Assembly (NCBI GenBank): GCA_030607635.1
Contig: JAUWJP010000064.1
Location: 1-8,206, forward strand
DNA from: Candidatus Aminicenantota bacterium
Lineage (GTDB): Bacteria; Acidobacteriota; Aminicenantia; Aminicenantales; Aminicenantaceae
Length of the DNA stretch: 8,206 nt
Reading direction: 5' to 3'
The first letter of the stretch is position 1; the number at the start of each line of letters is the position of its first letter. Shown here in pieces: positions 1 through 6,443 of the stretch. The notes under the pieces are model-generated. The model saw only the letters and a list, made by a program, of their open reading frames with translations. It searched no databases and had not been told where the DNA came from. A program made the translations under genes and the position numbers.

Positions 1-2
1 AT

Positions 3-575
3 GTATGGCAGGATGCAGAGTTCCTCAATAGGTTTACGGATGATTTGGAACGAGTGAGCGACAAAGCTACGGGAATGCCCGTTGTGTTTCGCGCTCTGAT
101 TGAGATAATCGGCCGTGATGGACGCAATGCCGTACTATTGACCTTGGTTATTGTTTTTCTTCTATTGTGGGTGGATTATCGAAATCCTGGCCATGCCTTG
201 ATAGCAATGATTCCCCTGGCTCTTGGAGTATTCTGGATGGTCGGATTTATGCATTTTATAGGCATGAAGCTGACTATAATGAATGTTATGGGTCTTCCCA
301 TGATCATCGGAATCGGCATTGATTATGGAGTGCATATTCTGCATAGCTGGAAACATGAAGGAAGAGGCAAAATACGGATAGTATATTCGAGTACAGGAAA
401 AGCAATCCTTCTTACCTCGCTAACAACAATGCTTGCATTCGGTTCCTTAGTCTTTTCTATATGGCGTGGTTTCGGCCAGCTTGGAGGAGCTCTCTTCTTA
501 GGCGTGGGAGCCTGTTTTTTGACAACTGTAATTGTTTTACCTGGAATAATCGGGATGCTCGAAAGAAGAAATTAA
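3..575 (+). CDS. MMPL/RND-superfamily exporter, C-terminal fragment (5' end outside window)
   Basis: The frame is open from position 3, so this is the tail (190 codons visible) of a longer gene; the TTG at 45 is an internal Leu codon, not a convincing start. Five hydrophobic segments are visible, at about nt 129-176, 192-254, 279-341, 402-464 and 480-548, matching the last membrane helices of a two-fold repeated 12-helix RND/MMPL protein. The third contains the family-typical GIGIDYGVH stretch, with its Asp at nt 321-323, corresponding to the conserved charged residue in the proton-relay helix. The pattern fits the 'predicted exporter, RND superfamily' / MMPL group, whose members move lipids or hydrophobic molecules across the inner membrane using the proton gradient. 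The substrate cannot be told from this fragment. HpnN-like hopanoid transporters are one relative, but nothing here proves that. The gene ends 39 nt from the convergent sulfatase-fold gene, and I see no good terminator between them. Confidence 0.88.
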   Translation, partial: VWQDAEFLNRFTDDLERVSDKATGMPVVFRALIEIIGRDGRNAVLLTLVIVFLLLWVDYRNPGHALIAMIPLALGVFWMVGFMHFIGMKLTIMNVMGLPMIIGIGIDYGVHILHSWKHEGRGKIRIVYSSTGKAILLTSLTTMLAFGSLVFSIWRGFGQLGGALFLGVGACFLTTVIVLPGIIGMLERRN

Positions 576-614
576 GCTACCACGGATAAAATGGTTTTGT
601 GAATAGATTTGGAA

Positions 615-2963
615 TTAACGGTTACGAGTCTTTGATTCTGCCAATTGCTTACCTTTTCGCGCATACTCCAGCGATAAAGCCTGATTGCCAAGCCGGTTGT
701 AGAGGTCGGCTAAGAGGAAATAGCCCATGGGAAGGTTCTCTTTTTCAGGTTTCAGCTCTATTCCTTTCTTCACTAACGAAACAGCTTCATCATACTTTTC
801 TCCCCGGTTCAGGTAAATTCTTGCAAGGTAAAAATAGCTCATGGGGAAATAGGGATTTATTTCTAAGGTTTTCTCAAGATAAAATTTTTCTTTCTCGACT
901 TCGTCTAAAAGCCGGTAGGCTCGAGAAAGATTGAAACTTGCCATGAAATTATGAGGGATATAATCAAGCTCAATCTTATACTCATCTGCCGCTCTGAGTA
1001 AATTCCCCTTTTTCTCAAAAAGTTGGGCGAGATTATAATGAAGATGCCTCAACTTAGGATTGCGCTCTAACGCCTCATGAAGATACCTTTCTGCTTCATC
1101 CAAATTGCCTTGAACAACATAAATACCCCCAAGAGCATTGAAGGCTGAAGCCGAGGAAGGATTGAGCTTCATGCATTCCTGATAATATTTAATGGCTTCT
1201 TCATATTCCTTTTTTAAATTTTTGATATTTCCAAGGATGAAATAGACTTGCGAATCTGGAGGCATTGAATCTATGGCGCTCAAAACAAACTTCTCTGCCT
1301 CATCAATTTCTCCCAGACCCATGTAAGAATTGGCAATGTTGATAACAGTGAAAGCATCGCTCGGTTTTTTTTCGAGAACTTGAAAGAAACTCTTTAAAGC
1401 GTTCTCGAATTCCCGTTTTTTAAAATACAAGTTTCCCAGAGTAAAATAAGCATCAATGATGTCAGGGTCCTCTTCAATAATCTTATTGATTAGCTCCGTG
1501 GCCTGCTCGAATTCTTCCTTAAGCATCATTTCTTTGGCCTTTGAAAGCTGGTTAAACACAACGATTTTTTCCTTAGGATCGCCCAATCTCTTGCCTTCTA
1601 GGGAAGATGGATCCGCAAAACTACCGATGTATCCCAGGGCGGCAAGTTTCTGCCGGGCTTCCTCATCGATATGGCGGTAGTCAAGCTCAAAAGATCCCTG
1701 GCTGGATTCTTCAATGAATTGATCGGCTATTCCCACGAGTCTTCTTGTTTCTTCAGGATGAGTGGAAACCAGGTTGGTTCGTTCATCGGGGTCATTGACC
1801 AGGTCATACAACTCAAGTTCTGGAGCGATAATCAGCTTGAACCTCTTTTCCTGGATACTTTTCAATTCACTCCAACCATAATGAAACCGTGGATAAAAAG
1901 ACTCCGCATAAGCAAAATTCTTTTTTGACTCCTTCTCTTCAAAAAACAAAGGAACAAGGCTTTTTCCTTGTACCTGAGGTGGAATTGGAATACCGTCCAT
2001 TTCAAAAAGAGTAGGCATAATATCCACGAGCGAAACCACATTGGTCCGGCTTATCCCATGTAGTTTTTCAAAAGGCGTGACGAAAATAAGGGGGACATGA
2101 ATCCCTTCCTGATAAATAAAAAATCCGTGTGTGCTTTCCCTGTGTTCACCCAGACTTTCGCCATGGTCTGAAGCAAAAACAAGAACAGTACTATCAATAA
2201 GCCCGTTCTCTTCCAGGTAATTCCATAGCCTCCCTAACTGAGAATCTGTGTAGGCGATTTCTCCCACGTAAGGTCTATTGGGATATTTCTCTTTAAAAGG
2301 TGAGGGCGGTTCATACGGTGTATGGGGATCATAGAGATGAACCCAGGTGAAAAACTTTTCATGCTTGTGCTGATCCAGCCAGGTGATAGTTTCATCTATA
2401 ACCTCATCGCCCCTGCGCTGAACATTTCCAAGTGAAATAGATTTGTATTTGCTTAAATCGAACCGATCAAAATAATAATCGAAACCCTGATTTAAGCCCC
2501 ATTTGGAATCAAGAACATAAGCAGCAACAAAAGCGGATGTCTGATAATCTTTTTCTTTAAAGAACTCGGCAAGCGTGGCTAGTTCTGGGGAAACAAGAAA
2601 TCCTCCATTGTCCCGTACTCCATGAAAAGTAGGATGCATGCCTGTCATGATGGATGTATGGGAGGGCAAGGTGAGGGGAGTCGGAGCAATGCATTTTTCG
2701 AACTTGATACCTCGAGAAGCAAAAAGGTCCATAAAGGGAGTGTCTATCATGGAGAATCCGTAGCAATGGATACGATCAGCCCGAAGAGTATCGACAGTAA
2801 TCAAGATGTAATTCAACTCTTTGCCATTTTTCAGGCGAGAAAATGATGGACGCTTTGGAAGGAGAAATAAATATGTGAATAGAAAAGTGAAAATCAGAAC
2901 GAATGCAATAGGGAGAATAACTTTAATAGCAGGAATTTTTTTTTCTGCTTTAATTTTTTTCAT
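615..2963 (-). CDS. Membrane-anchored sulfatase-fold (alkaline phosphatase superfamily) protein with C-terminal TPR repeats
   Basis: This 782-residue protein has a basic N-terminus and one membrane anchor (about residues 12-35), then a sulfatase-fold domain (about 50-450) and eight or so TPR units (about 468-778; clearest at 569-637). Sulfatase-fold landmarks are ILITVDTLRAD (metal-ligand Asp58), TLPSH (98-102), the HLYDPHTPY loop (209-217), ASDHGES with metal ligands Asp266/His267, and LGEH (271-274). The nucleophile position, normally Cys or Ser converted to formylglycine, is Thr98. The protein is therefore unlikely to be a formylglycine sulfatase; Thr is the nucleophile in related phosphotransferases such as LtaS and EptA. 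It probably hydrolyses or transfers a phosphate- or sulfate-type ester in the periplasm, with the TPRs as a docking platform; the substrate is unknown. The ATG start is the earliest possible, because an in-frame TAG lies 9 nt upstream. No clear Shine-Dalgarno precedes it. Sulfatase-fold/TPR fusions of this kind are, from memory, common in Acidobacteriota-like genomes. Confidence 0.9.
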   Translation of the reverse strand: MKKIKAEKKIPAIKVILPIAFVLIFTFLFTYLFLLPKRPSFSRLKNGKELNYILITVDTLRADRIHCYGFSMIDTPFMDLFASRGIKFEKCIAPTPLTLPSHTSIMTGMHPTFHGVRDNGGFLVSPELATLAEFFKEKDYQTSAFVAAYVLDSKWGLNQGFDYYFDRFDLSKYKSISLGNVQRRGDEVIDETITWLDQHKHEKFFTWVHLYDPHTPYEPPSPFKEKYPNRPYVGEIAYTDSQLGRLWNYLEENGLIDSTVLVFASDHGESLGEHRESTHGFFIYQEGIHVPLIFVTPFEKLHGISRTNVVSLVDIMPTLFEMDGIPIPPQVQGKSLVPLFFEEKESKKNFAYAESFYPRFHYGWSELKSIQEKRFKLIIAPELELYDLVNDPDERTNLVSTHPEETRRLVGIADQFIEESSQGSFELDYRHIDEEARQKLAALGYIGSFADPSSLEGKRLGDPKEKIVVFNQLSKAKEMMLKEEFEQATELINKIIEEDPDIIDAYFTLGNLYFKKREFENALKSFFQVLEKKPSDAFTVINIANSYMGLGEIDEAEKFVLSAIDSMPPDSQVYFILGNIKNLKKEYEEAIKYYQECMKLNPSSASAFNALGGIYVVQGNLDEAERYLHEALERNPKLRHLHYNLAQLFEKKGNLLRAADEYKIELDYIPHNFMASFNLSRAYRLLDEVEKEKFYLEKTLEINPYFPMSYFYLARIYLNRGEKYDEAVSLVKKGIELKPEKENLPMGYFLLADLYNRLGNQALSLEYARKGKQLAESKTRNR

Positions 2964-3036
2964 GAGAGAATTCTATCATAAAGGATTATGCATCAGAAAG
3001 GGAAAAAAAGATTGCGTATCTTTTTAACGGTTCCTC

Positions 3037-3115
3037 GGGATTAGATTCTGCCGGGAAGGAGAACACATCATATGCCCATGGTTTTCTGGTAATCCCCGTG
3101 AAAGGATCTAATCCC
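3037..3115. repeat. 10-bp perfect inverted repeat (GGGATTAGAT / ATCTAATCCC)
   Basis: The arms lie at 3037-3046 and 3106-3115, 59 nt apart. A short outer extension, CCT (3033-3035) with AGG (3118-3120), pairs after a small mismatch. The arms could close a long hairpin in a read-through transcript from the receptor gene towards the sulfatase-fold gene, or mark the ends of a small palindromic insertion. Because they lie inside a possible coding frame, chance cannot be excluded. Confidence 0.45.
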
Positions 3116-3166
3116 AAAGGATGATCCCTAGAGAGGAAAACAACGCCTGAATCGAGGTGACTTATA

Positions 3167-3205
3167 GGTACAGTCCCTTTGGAATAAGATGGGCTGTCCC
3201 TTTTT
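3167..3205. repeat. Bulged REP-like hairpin with T-tract
   Basis: ACAG (3170-3173) pairs with CTGT (3194-3197) and CCC (3175-3177) with GGG (3191-3193), with T3174 bulged. GG (3167-3168) can add two pairs with CC (3198-3199) around bulged T3169. The loop is 3178-3190, and TTTTT follows at 3201-3205 on the plus strand. GTCCCTTT also recurs directly at 3173-3180 and 3196-3203. The GGGACAG/CTGTCCC core resembles REP palindromes mobilised by REP-associated tyrosine transposases. It could also work as a weak plus-strand terminator, although no plus-strand gene lies nearby upstream. Confidence 0.35.
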
Positions 3206-3247
3206 AAGTCATCGTGTTTTTGAACTCATTGGCCAGAGCTTATGGGA

Positions 3248-3279
3248 AGGGAGGCTGTCTTTTAACCGACAGCCTCCCT
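3248..3279 (-). terminator. Strong 12-bp hairpin after the TonB-type receptor gene
   Basis: A perfect 12-bp stem (AGGGAGGCTGTC at 3248-3259 with GACAGCCTCCCT at 3268-3279) and an 8-nt loop (3260-3267) begin 23 nt beyond the receptor's stop codon. The position and GC-rich stem suggest transcript 3'-end formation or protection. No T-tract follows on the minus strand (TCCCATAAG), so it is not a textbook intrinsic terminator and may only stabilise the 3' end or attenuate read-through. Confidence 0.6.
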
Positions 3280-3302
3280 GAAATGCAATCTCTGTTCTGC
3301 TA

Positions 3303-6071
3303 TTAGAAGAAGAACCTTATGCCCAGGCGAATAGCCCGCGGATTTACCAGCGAATAGACTCTGTGGCCGTCTGAGGCTGGATATGCAGTGGGATCATCCT
3401 CGTACCAGCTTGAATTAATCGTTGTCCCCCAGTCAGTGATTGTGTCAACGTTGAATACGTTGAAGATGTCTATCATGAGCCCGAGGCGGAATCTGTCTTT
3501 AAACGTAAATGTCTTCTCTAAACGGAGGTCGAGGTTCGTTCTATTTTCAAATCTCCTTGATCCGTGTGCTTCGGAAAGAATTGTCGTTCTCCCCTGGTCA
3601 AGTGAGAAGCGTACTCCTCTGTTATAGGTATTTCCTGTGAGGAACCTGAAGTAGGCATTGAAGTGAATATCAAGGGGCAGGATGTATGAGCCCTGGAGCT
3701 TGATCATGTGCGTCGGATCGTTATAGGTCGACCCGTCTCTGTTTATCCACCAGTTCGGATCATACGTGTCTCCACCCCAGCCGACGTCGTCTCCAAAGCC
3801 ATTATCAATGGTGCCGGTACATTTAGACCAGACGTAGGATGCAAGGAGCTGCCAGCGGTCGGAGAACCTCTTATTGAACAGGAAAACGACTCCATGGTAC
3901 TGCCTGTAGACATCATCCATTATAAACTTGCTTGGATCCTTTTCAATGTTGGCGAGAACAAGCTGCCGCTCGCCAGGATTTAACTGGTTATAGACCGTAT
4001 AGGGCGCTCCGGTTGTTGGGTCGTATTCGGTTATCTCTTCGTACTGGCCTAGTAGGTCATAGGTACCGAGGATACTCTTCCACCTGCGGTTGATATAGGA
4101 AATTCCGATTGAAGCGTCTTTGAAGAGCTCCCGTTCGATGCCGACGGTCCACTGGTCCATGTAGGGGTGCTTTATATTATCTGCAAGAAATGTTTCCTCC
4201 GGTACTACTCGATACCACTCAGTCCAATCGCCGGACTCATCGGCGTCATTATCTCCATAGTAGACCACCCAATCACTGAAGGCAGATACCGGGTTGAGGC
4301 GGTCGAAGACACCGGTCATCATTGCTTCTGTGAACCGCCCCCAATGGCCTTTGAGAACAGTTTTATGGTCACCGAAGATATCCCAGGCTAAACCAAATCG
4401 AGGAGCAATGCGGTTGGCACTGTAGACAGACCCATCTATATACTTAACATATCCCCTCATCATGCTGTAGCGGAGCCCGAAGTTCAGAGTCAAGTTATCG
4501 GAAATCGACCAGGAATCCTGGGCAAATAATTCAGTCCGGGTGTAGGTGGAGTTGTAGTCGTAGCCGTCGTATTGGTACGCATAAAGATAGCCGTATGATA
4601 AGTAGTAGTCGGAAATATAAGTATGAGCACCTATTCCTTCAACATAGCCTGTGTGTTCCGATCTGCTCCTTGCCCAGCCCCACTCAAACTCAGCTCCAAA
4701 TTTAAAATCGTGGTTGCCTCCAATGAAATCCTCGACATAGTGAGAGAGAGCTACGTTGCCCTGGGCCCGTTTTCGGTCGTACCAGGCTTCCCATTGGTTA
4801 TTGTGGAGCCATATGTATTGTTCATAATCCCATACTGCGGTTCCCTCACCCTGGGGTGGGAGGTAATAGTAACCCCAGAAATAGGAACCCTTGAAGTCGA
4901 TAAACGTTGAAGGACTCAAAATAAAGGTCAGGTTGAGGTTCCCAACATGCTCGAGAGAGTCCTGGCTGACGCCGGTTTCTGGAGTAGGGCTTGTTGTTCC
5001 GGTGGACCTGTTTGTTCCCATGTACTCATCATATTCATAAAATCCTGACAAATTGAATCTTGAGCTTAACTGGGAGGTGAGCCTCAGGAAGAACCTGGGC
5101 TGTTTGTAGTCGCTGAAGTTGGGGTCCACAAGTCCAGTCGGTCTCTCTAGTGACCGATAGTACTGGAGGCCCAAGAAGAACCACAGCTTATCCTTGATGA
5201 AGGGACCCCCCAGGTGGAAACTGGAATCCCACAACCCTTCAATGGGTGATGTTAAGCCTGTATTATCGTCAATATAGGCCTGGTTGTTGTCTGTTGCCCA
5301 GAAATTATCCATGCCGAGAAATTTCTTATTTGTACTCTGCCCGATAATCTCAGCATGGCCGGAGAATTCATTCCCGCCGGACTTGGTGATGGAGTTGAAA
5401 ATAACTCCCGTGAAGGCTCCATATTCGGCATTGAGTCCGATTCCCATAACTTTGGCTTCCTCGATGATATTATAGTCGAGGAAGACCCAGGCTGAACCCA
5501 GTTCCGGATCTCCGACGTCCACTCCATCTACCTGGTAGGAAATTCCCGTGCTGTCGGAAGCGCCATAGGCGACATCGCCGCTAACTCCAGGCGCGAGGTT
5601 CACGATATCGACTGCAAACTGGGCGGTAGGCATGCTTCGAAGAATATCATCGGACAGTGTGACCGATGCAGTCTCAGAACTTTTTACATCGACAGTGGGG
5701 GATTCGGCAATAACGGTCACCTTTTCTTCCAATGTGGCAATCTCCATCGTAAAGTCGGCGGTTAGCCTAGTCGTGCTGTGGAGACGGATTTCTTTCCGGA
5801 CAACTGTGTTAAATCCCGGGAGCTCGGCTTTCGCTGAATAAACACCAGGGCGAAGTGCGGGGAAGCGGAACCGACCATTTGCGTCGGTGACTGTAGTTCG
5901 ATCACCCATGATATTGGGACTCGATATGGTGACATTAACACCTGGAAGAGGAGCGCCTTCTTCATCGATAACTGTACCGATAATAGCCCCGGTTTCTTTG
6001 GACTGGGAGAGCGCAATAGAAGAATACACGAGAAGGAATGCAGATAGCATAATCATCATCTTAAATTTCAT
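3303..6071 (-). CDS. TonB-dependent receptor-type outer-membrane protein with carboxypeptidase-regulatory-like domain (Oar-like)
   Basis: The 922-residue protein has a signal peptide (about 1-22, cleavage near ALS|QS). A carboxypeptidase-regulatory-like beta-sandwich follows at about 28-112, with the typical GAIIGTVIDEEGAPLPGVNV opening, TDANGRFRFPALRPG and YSAKAELPGF. A TonB-box-like EEKVTVIAESP lies at 115-125 and a plug domain at about 126-240, with YQVDGVDVGDPE (179-190) and the AEYGAFTGVIFNSITKSGGNEFSG stretch (215-238). The rest is an aromatic-rich beta-barrel ending RLGIRFFF, with the terminal Phe expected of a BAM-recognised outer-membrane protein. Such proteins import large substrates or act in surface assembly as Oar does; the substrate is not readable. 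There is no STN signalling domain and no adjacent SusD-like gene. An unusually Tyr-rich segment spans residues 485-510. The ATG start is supported by AAGGAG 7 nt upstream and the signal peptide. A strong hairpin follows the stop. Confidence 0.93.
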   Translation of the reverse strand: MKFKMMIMLSAFLLVYSSIALSQSKETGAIIGTVIDEEGAPLPGVNVTISSPNIMGDRTTVTDANGRFRFPALRPGVYSAKAELPGFNTVVRKEIRLHSTTRLTADFTMEIATLEEKVTVIAESPTVDVKSSETASVTLSDDILRSMPTAQFAVDIVNLAPGVSGDVAYGASDSTGISYQVDGVDVGDPELGSAWVFLDYNIIEEAKVMGIGLNAEYGAFTGVIFNSITKSGGNEFSGHAEIIGQSTNKKFLGMDNFWATDNNQAYIDDNTGLTSPIEGLWDSSFHLGGPFIKDKLWFFLGLQYYRSLERPTGLVDPNFSDYKQPRFFLRLTSQLSSRFNLSGFYEYDEYMGTNRSTGTTSPTPETGVSQDSLEHVGNLNLTFILSPSTFIDFKGSYFWGYYYLPPQGEGTAVWDYEQYIWLHNNQWEAWYDRKRAQGNVALSHYVEDFIGGNHDFKFGAEFEWGWARSRSEHTGYVEGIGAHTYISDYYLSYGYLYAYQYDGYDYNSTYTRTELFAQDSWSISDNLTLNFGLRYSMMRGYVKYIDGSVYSANRIAPRFGLAWDIFGDHKTVLKGHWGRFTEAMMTGVFDRLNPVSAFSDWVVYYGDNDADESGDWTEWYRVVPEETFLADNIKHPYMDQWTVGIERELFKDASIGISYINRRWKSILGTYDLLGQYEEITEYDPTTGAPYTVYNQLNPGERQLVLANIEKDPSKFIMDDVYRQYHGVVFLFNKRFSDRWQLLASYVWSKCTGTIDNGFGDDVGWGGDTYDPNWWINRDGSTYNDPTHMIKLQGSYILPLDIHFNAYFRFLTGNTYNRGVRFSLDQGRTTILSEAHGSRRFENRTNLDLRLEKTFTFKDRFRLGLMIDIFNVFNVDTITDWGTTINSSWYEDDPTAYPASDGHRVYSLVNPRAIRLGIRFFF

Positions 6072-6115
6072 ATTTTTTCTCCTTTTTCTTTTTTCCCTAA
6101 TTTCCCTTTTTGCAT
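6068..6115 (-). other. Possible 15-codon leader peptide overlapping the receptor start
   Basis: ATG at 6115-6113 opens a 15-codon frame, MQKGKLGKKEKGEKI, whose TGA (6070-6068) overlaps the receptor ATG as ATGA, the arrangement typical of translational coupling. The receptor's own ribosome site lies inside it. It has no ribosome site at normal distance, and the purine-rich run it is made of would give Lys/Gly/Glu codons by chance, so coding is doubtful. Confidence 0.2.
6079..6084 (-). promoter_or_regulatory. Ribosome binding site of the receptor gene
   Basis: AAGGAG on the minus strand sits 7 nt before the receptor ATG at 6071. This near-consensus Shine-Dalgarno decides the start. Confidence 0.8.
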
Positions 6116-6145
6116 GATTTTTTATTTCTTTTCTCTATGGAATTC

Positions 6146-6155
6146 TCACCTCCTT
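6146..6155 (-). promoter_or_regulatory. Orphan full-length Shine-Dalgarno sequence in the receptor leader
   Basis: AAGGAGGTGA on the minus strand is fully complementary to the usual 3' end of 16S rRNA, but no ATG lies at working distance. Its own GTG would give GTG AGA ATT CCA then TAG. The receptor ATG is 74 nt further on, and in the receptor's frame a TAG at 6137-6135 blocks an extended protein. It may be a ribosome standby site or a relic of a lost start. Confidence 0.5.
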
Positions 6156-6172
6156 CTAAAGCGCAATTTTAT

Positions 6173-6202
6173 AATATAAATTAGTAAGCAGAACTGAATC
6201 AA
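6173..6202 (-). promoter_or_regulatory. Sigma-70-like promoter candidate for the receptor gene
   Basis: TTGATT (6202-6197) and TATATT (6178-6173) on the minus strand are separated by 18 nt. A transcript would start near 6166, giving a leader of about 95 nt that begins close to the orphan Shine-Dalgarno at 6155. The surrounding DNA is very AT-rich, which makes chance matches likely. Confidence 0.4.
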
Positions 6203-6328
6203 TAACATATTGCTCTCTTTAAATAAAGGAGCAAATTTTATGCCAAGTTCTAAGAATAGTTAATCCTTTTTTTATCAATAAGATAAATTAATAATTCTTC
6301 AATAGTATTTCTATAATTATCCAATATA

Positions 6329-6355
6329 TTGAATCCTAATTCAAGAATTTGAATT
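6329..6355. promoter_or_regulatory. Palindromic operator-like site with 10-bp-spaced half-sites
   Basis: TTGAAT at 6329-6334 and 6349-6354 flank an inverted ATTCAA at 6339-6344, each exactly 10 bp apart. The right half forms the perfect palindrome AATTCAA-GAAT-TTGAATT (6338-6355). One-turn spacing suits a dimeric or oligomeric regulator bound to one DNA face. It lies between the outward-facing promoter candidates of the divergent genes. The AT-rich context lowers certainty, and no regulator gene is in the window. Confidence 0.35.
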
Positions 6356-6385
6356 TTCCCTTGGCTGAAATTATTTTTCTACTTA

Positions 6386-6415
6386 TTGTAAAATACTAGA
6401 AAAACTCACTATATA
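6386..6415 (+). promoter_or_regulatory. Upstream plus-strand promoter candidate before the palindrome block
   Basis: TTGTAA (6386-6391) and TATATA (6410-6415) are 18 nt apart. Transcription from about 6422 would cover the nested inverted repeats as an untranslated leader of roughly 240 nt, or as a separate RNA, ahead of the GWxTD-family gene. Both boxes are only partial matches in AT-rich DNA. Confidence 0.3.
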
Positions 6416-6443
6416 TAAATTTTAAAAAAAATTCAAATAATTA

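Larger units (their letters stand above)
2986..3225 (-). other. Start-less 79-codon open frame, possible gene remnant or unannotated small protein
   Basis: On the minus strand a frame is open from just after a TGA (3228-3226) to a TAA (2988-2986), which lies 22 nt before the sulfatase-fold ATG. It has no ATG; the only usable start is a TTG at 3118-3116 without a good ribosome site. The translation looks protein-like rather than random, for example DPFTGITRKPWAYDVFSFP followed by SNPEEPLKRYAIFF. Its first third (KRDSPSYSKGTVPIS) is encoded by the REP-like hairpin at 3167-3205, so that part is probably not ancestral protein. I do not recognise a family. It may be the 3' end of a decayed gene whose 5' part was replaced, a small protein with an unusual start, or chance. 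The 10-bp inverted repeat at 3037-3115 falls inside it. Confidence 0.3.

Noticed and set aside
576..614. Possible bidirectional terminator between the convergent exporter and sulfatase-fold genes.
   Set aside because: Only a 4-bp ACCA/TGGT pairing is visible, with no T-tract in either direction.
3033..3080. A 15-codon minus-strand frame upstream of the sulfatase-fold gene begins MMCSPSRQNLIPRNR, containing the exact formylglycine signature CSPSR.
   Set aside because: Its flanking residues do not resemble the sulfatase signature context (no TPN or LLTG blocks), the frame is tiny, and an overlapping frame reads more like protein. Treated as coincidence.
4623..4910. 95-codon plus-strand ORF opposite the receptor gene.
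   Set aside because: A shadow of the antisense strand of a well-supported barrel gene.
615..6071. Interpretation of the receptor plus sulfatase-fold pair as a sulfated-polysaccharide utilisation locus.
   Set aside because: No SusD-like protein, glycosidase or maturase is present, the nucleophile is Thr, and a hairpin and 339-nt gap separate the genes.
6240..6263. Seven-codon plus-strand ORF MPSSKNS with a good AAAGGAG 8 nt upstream.
   Set aside because: Too short to assess, no supported promoter just upstream, and about 400 nt from the gene it might lead.
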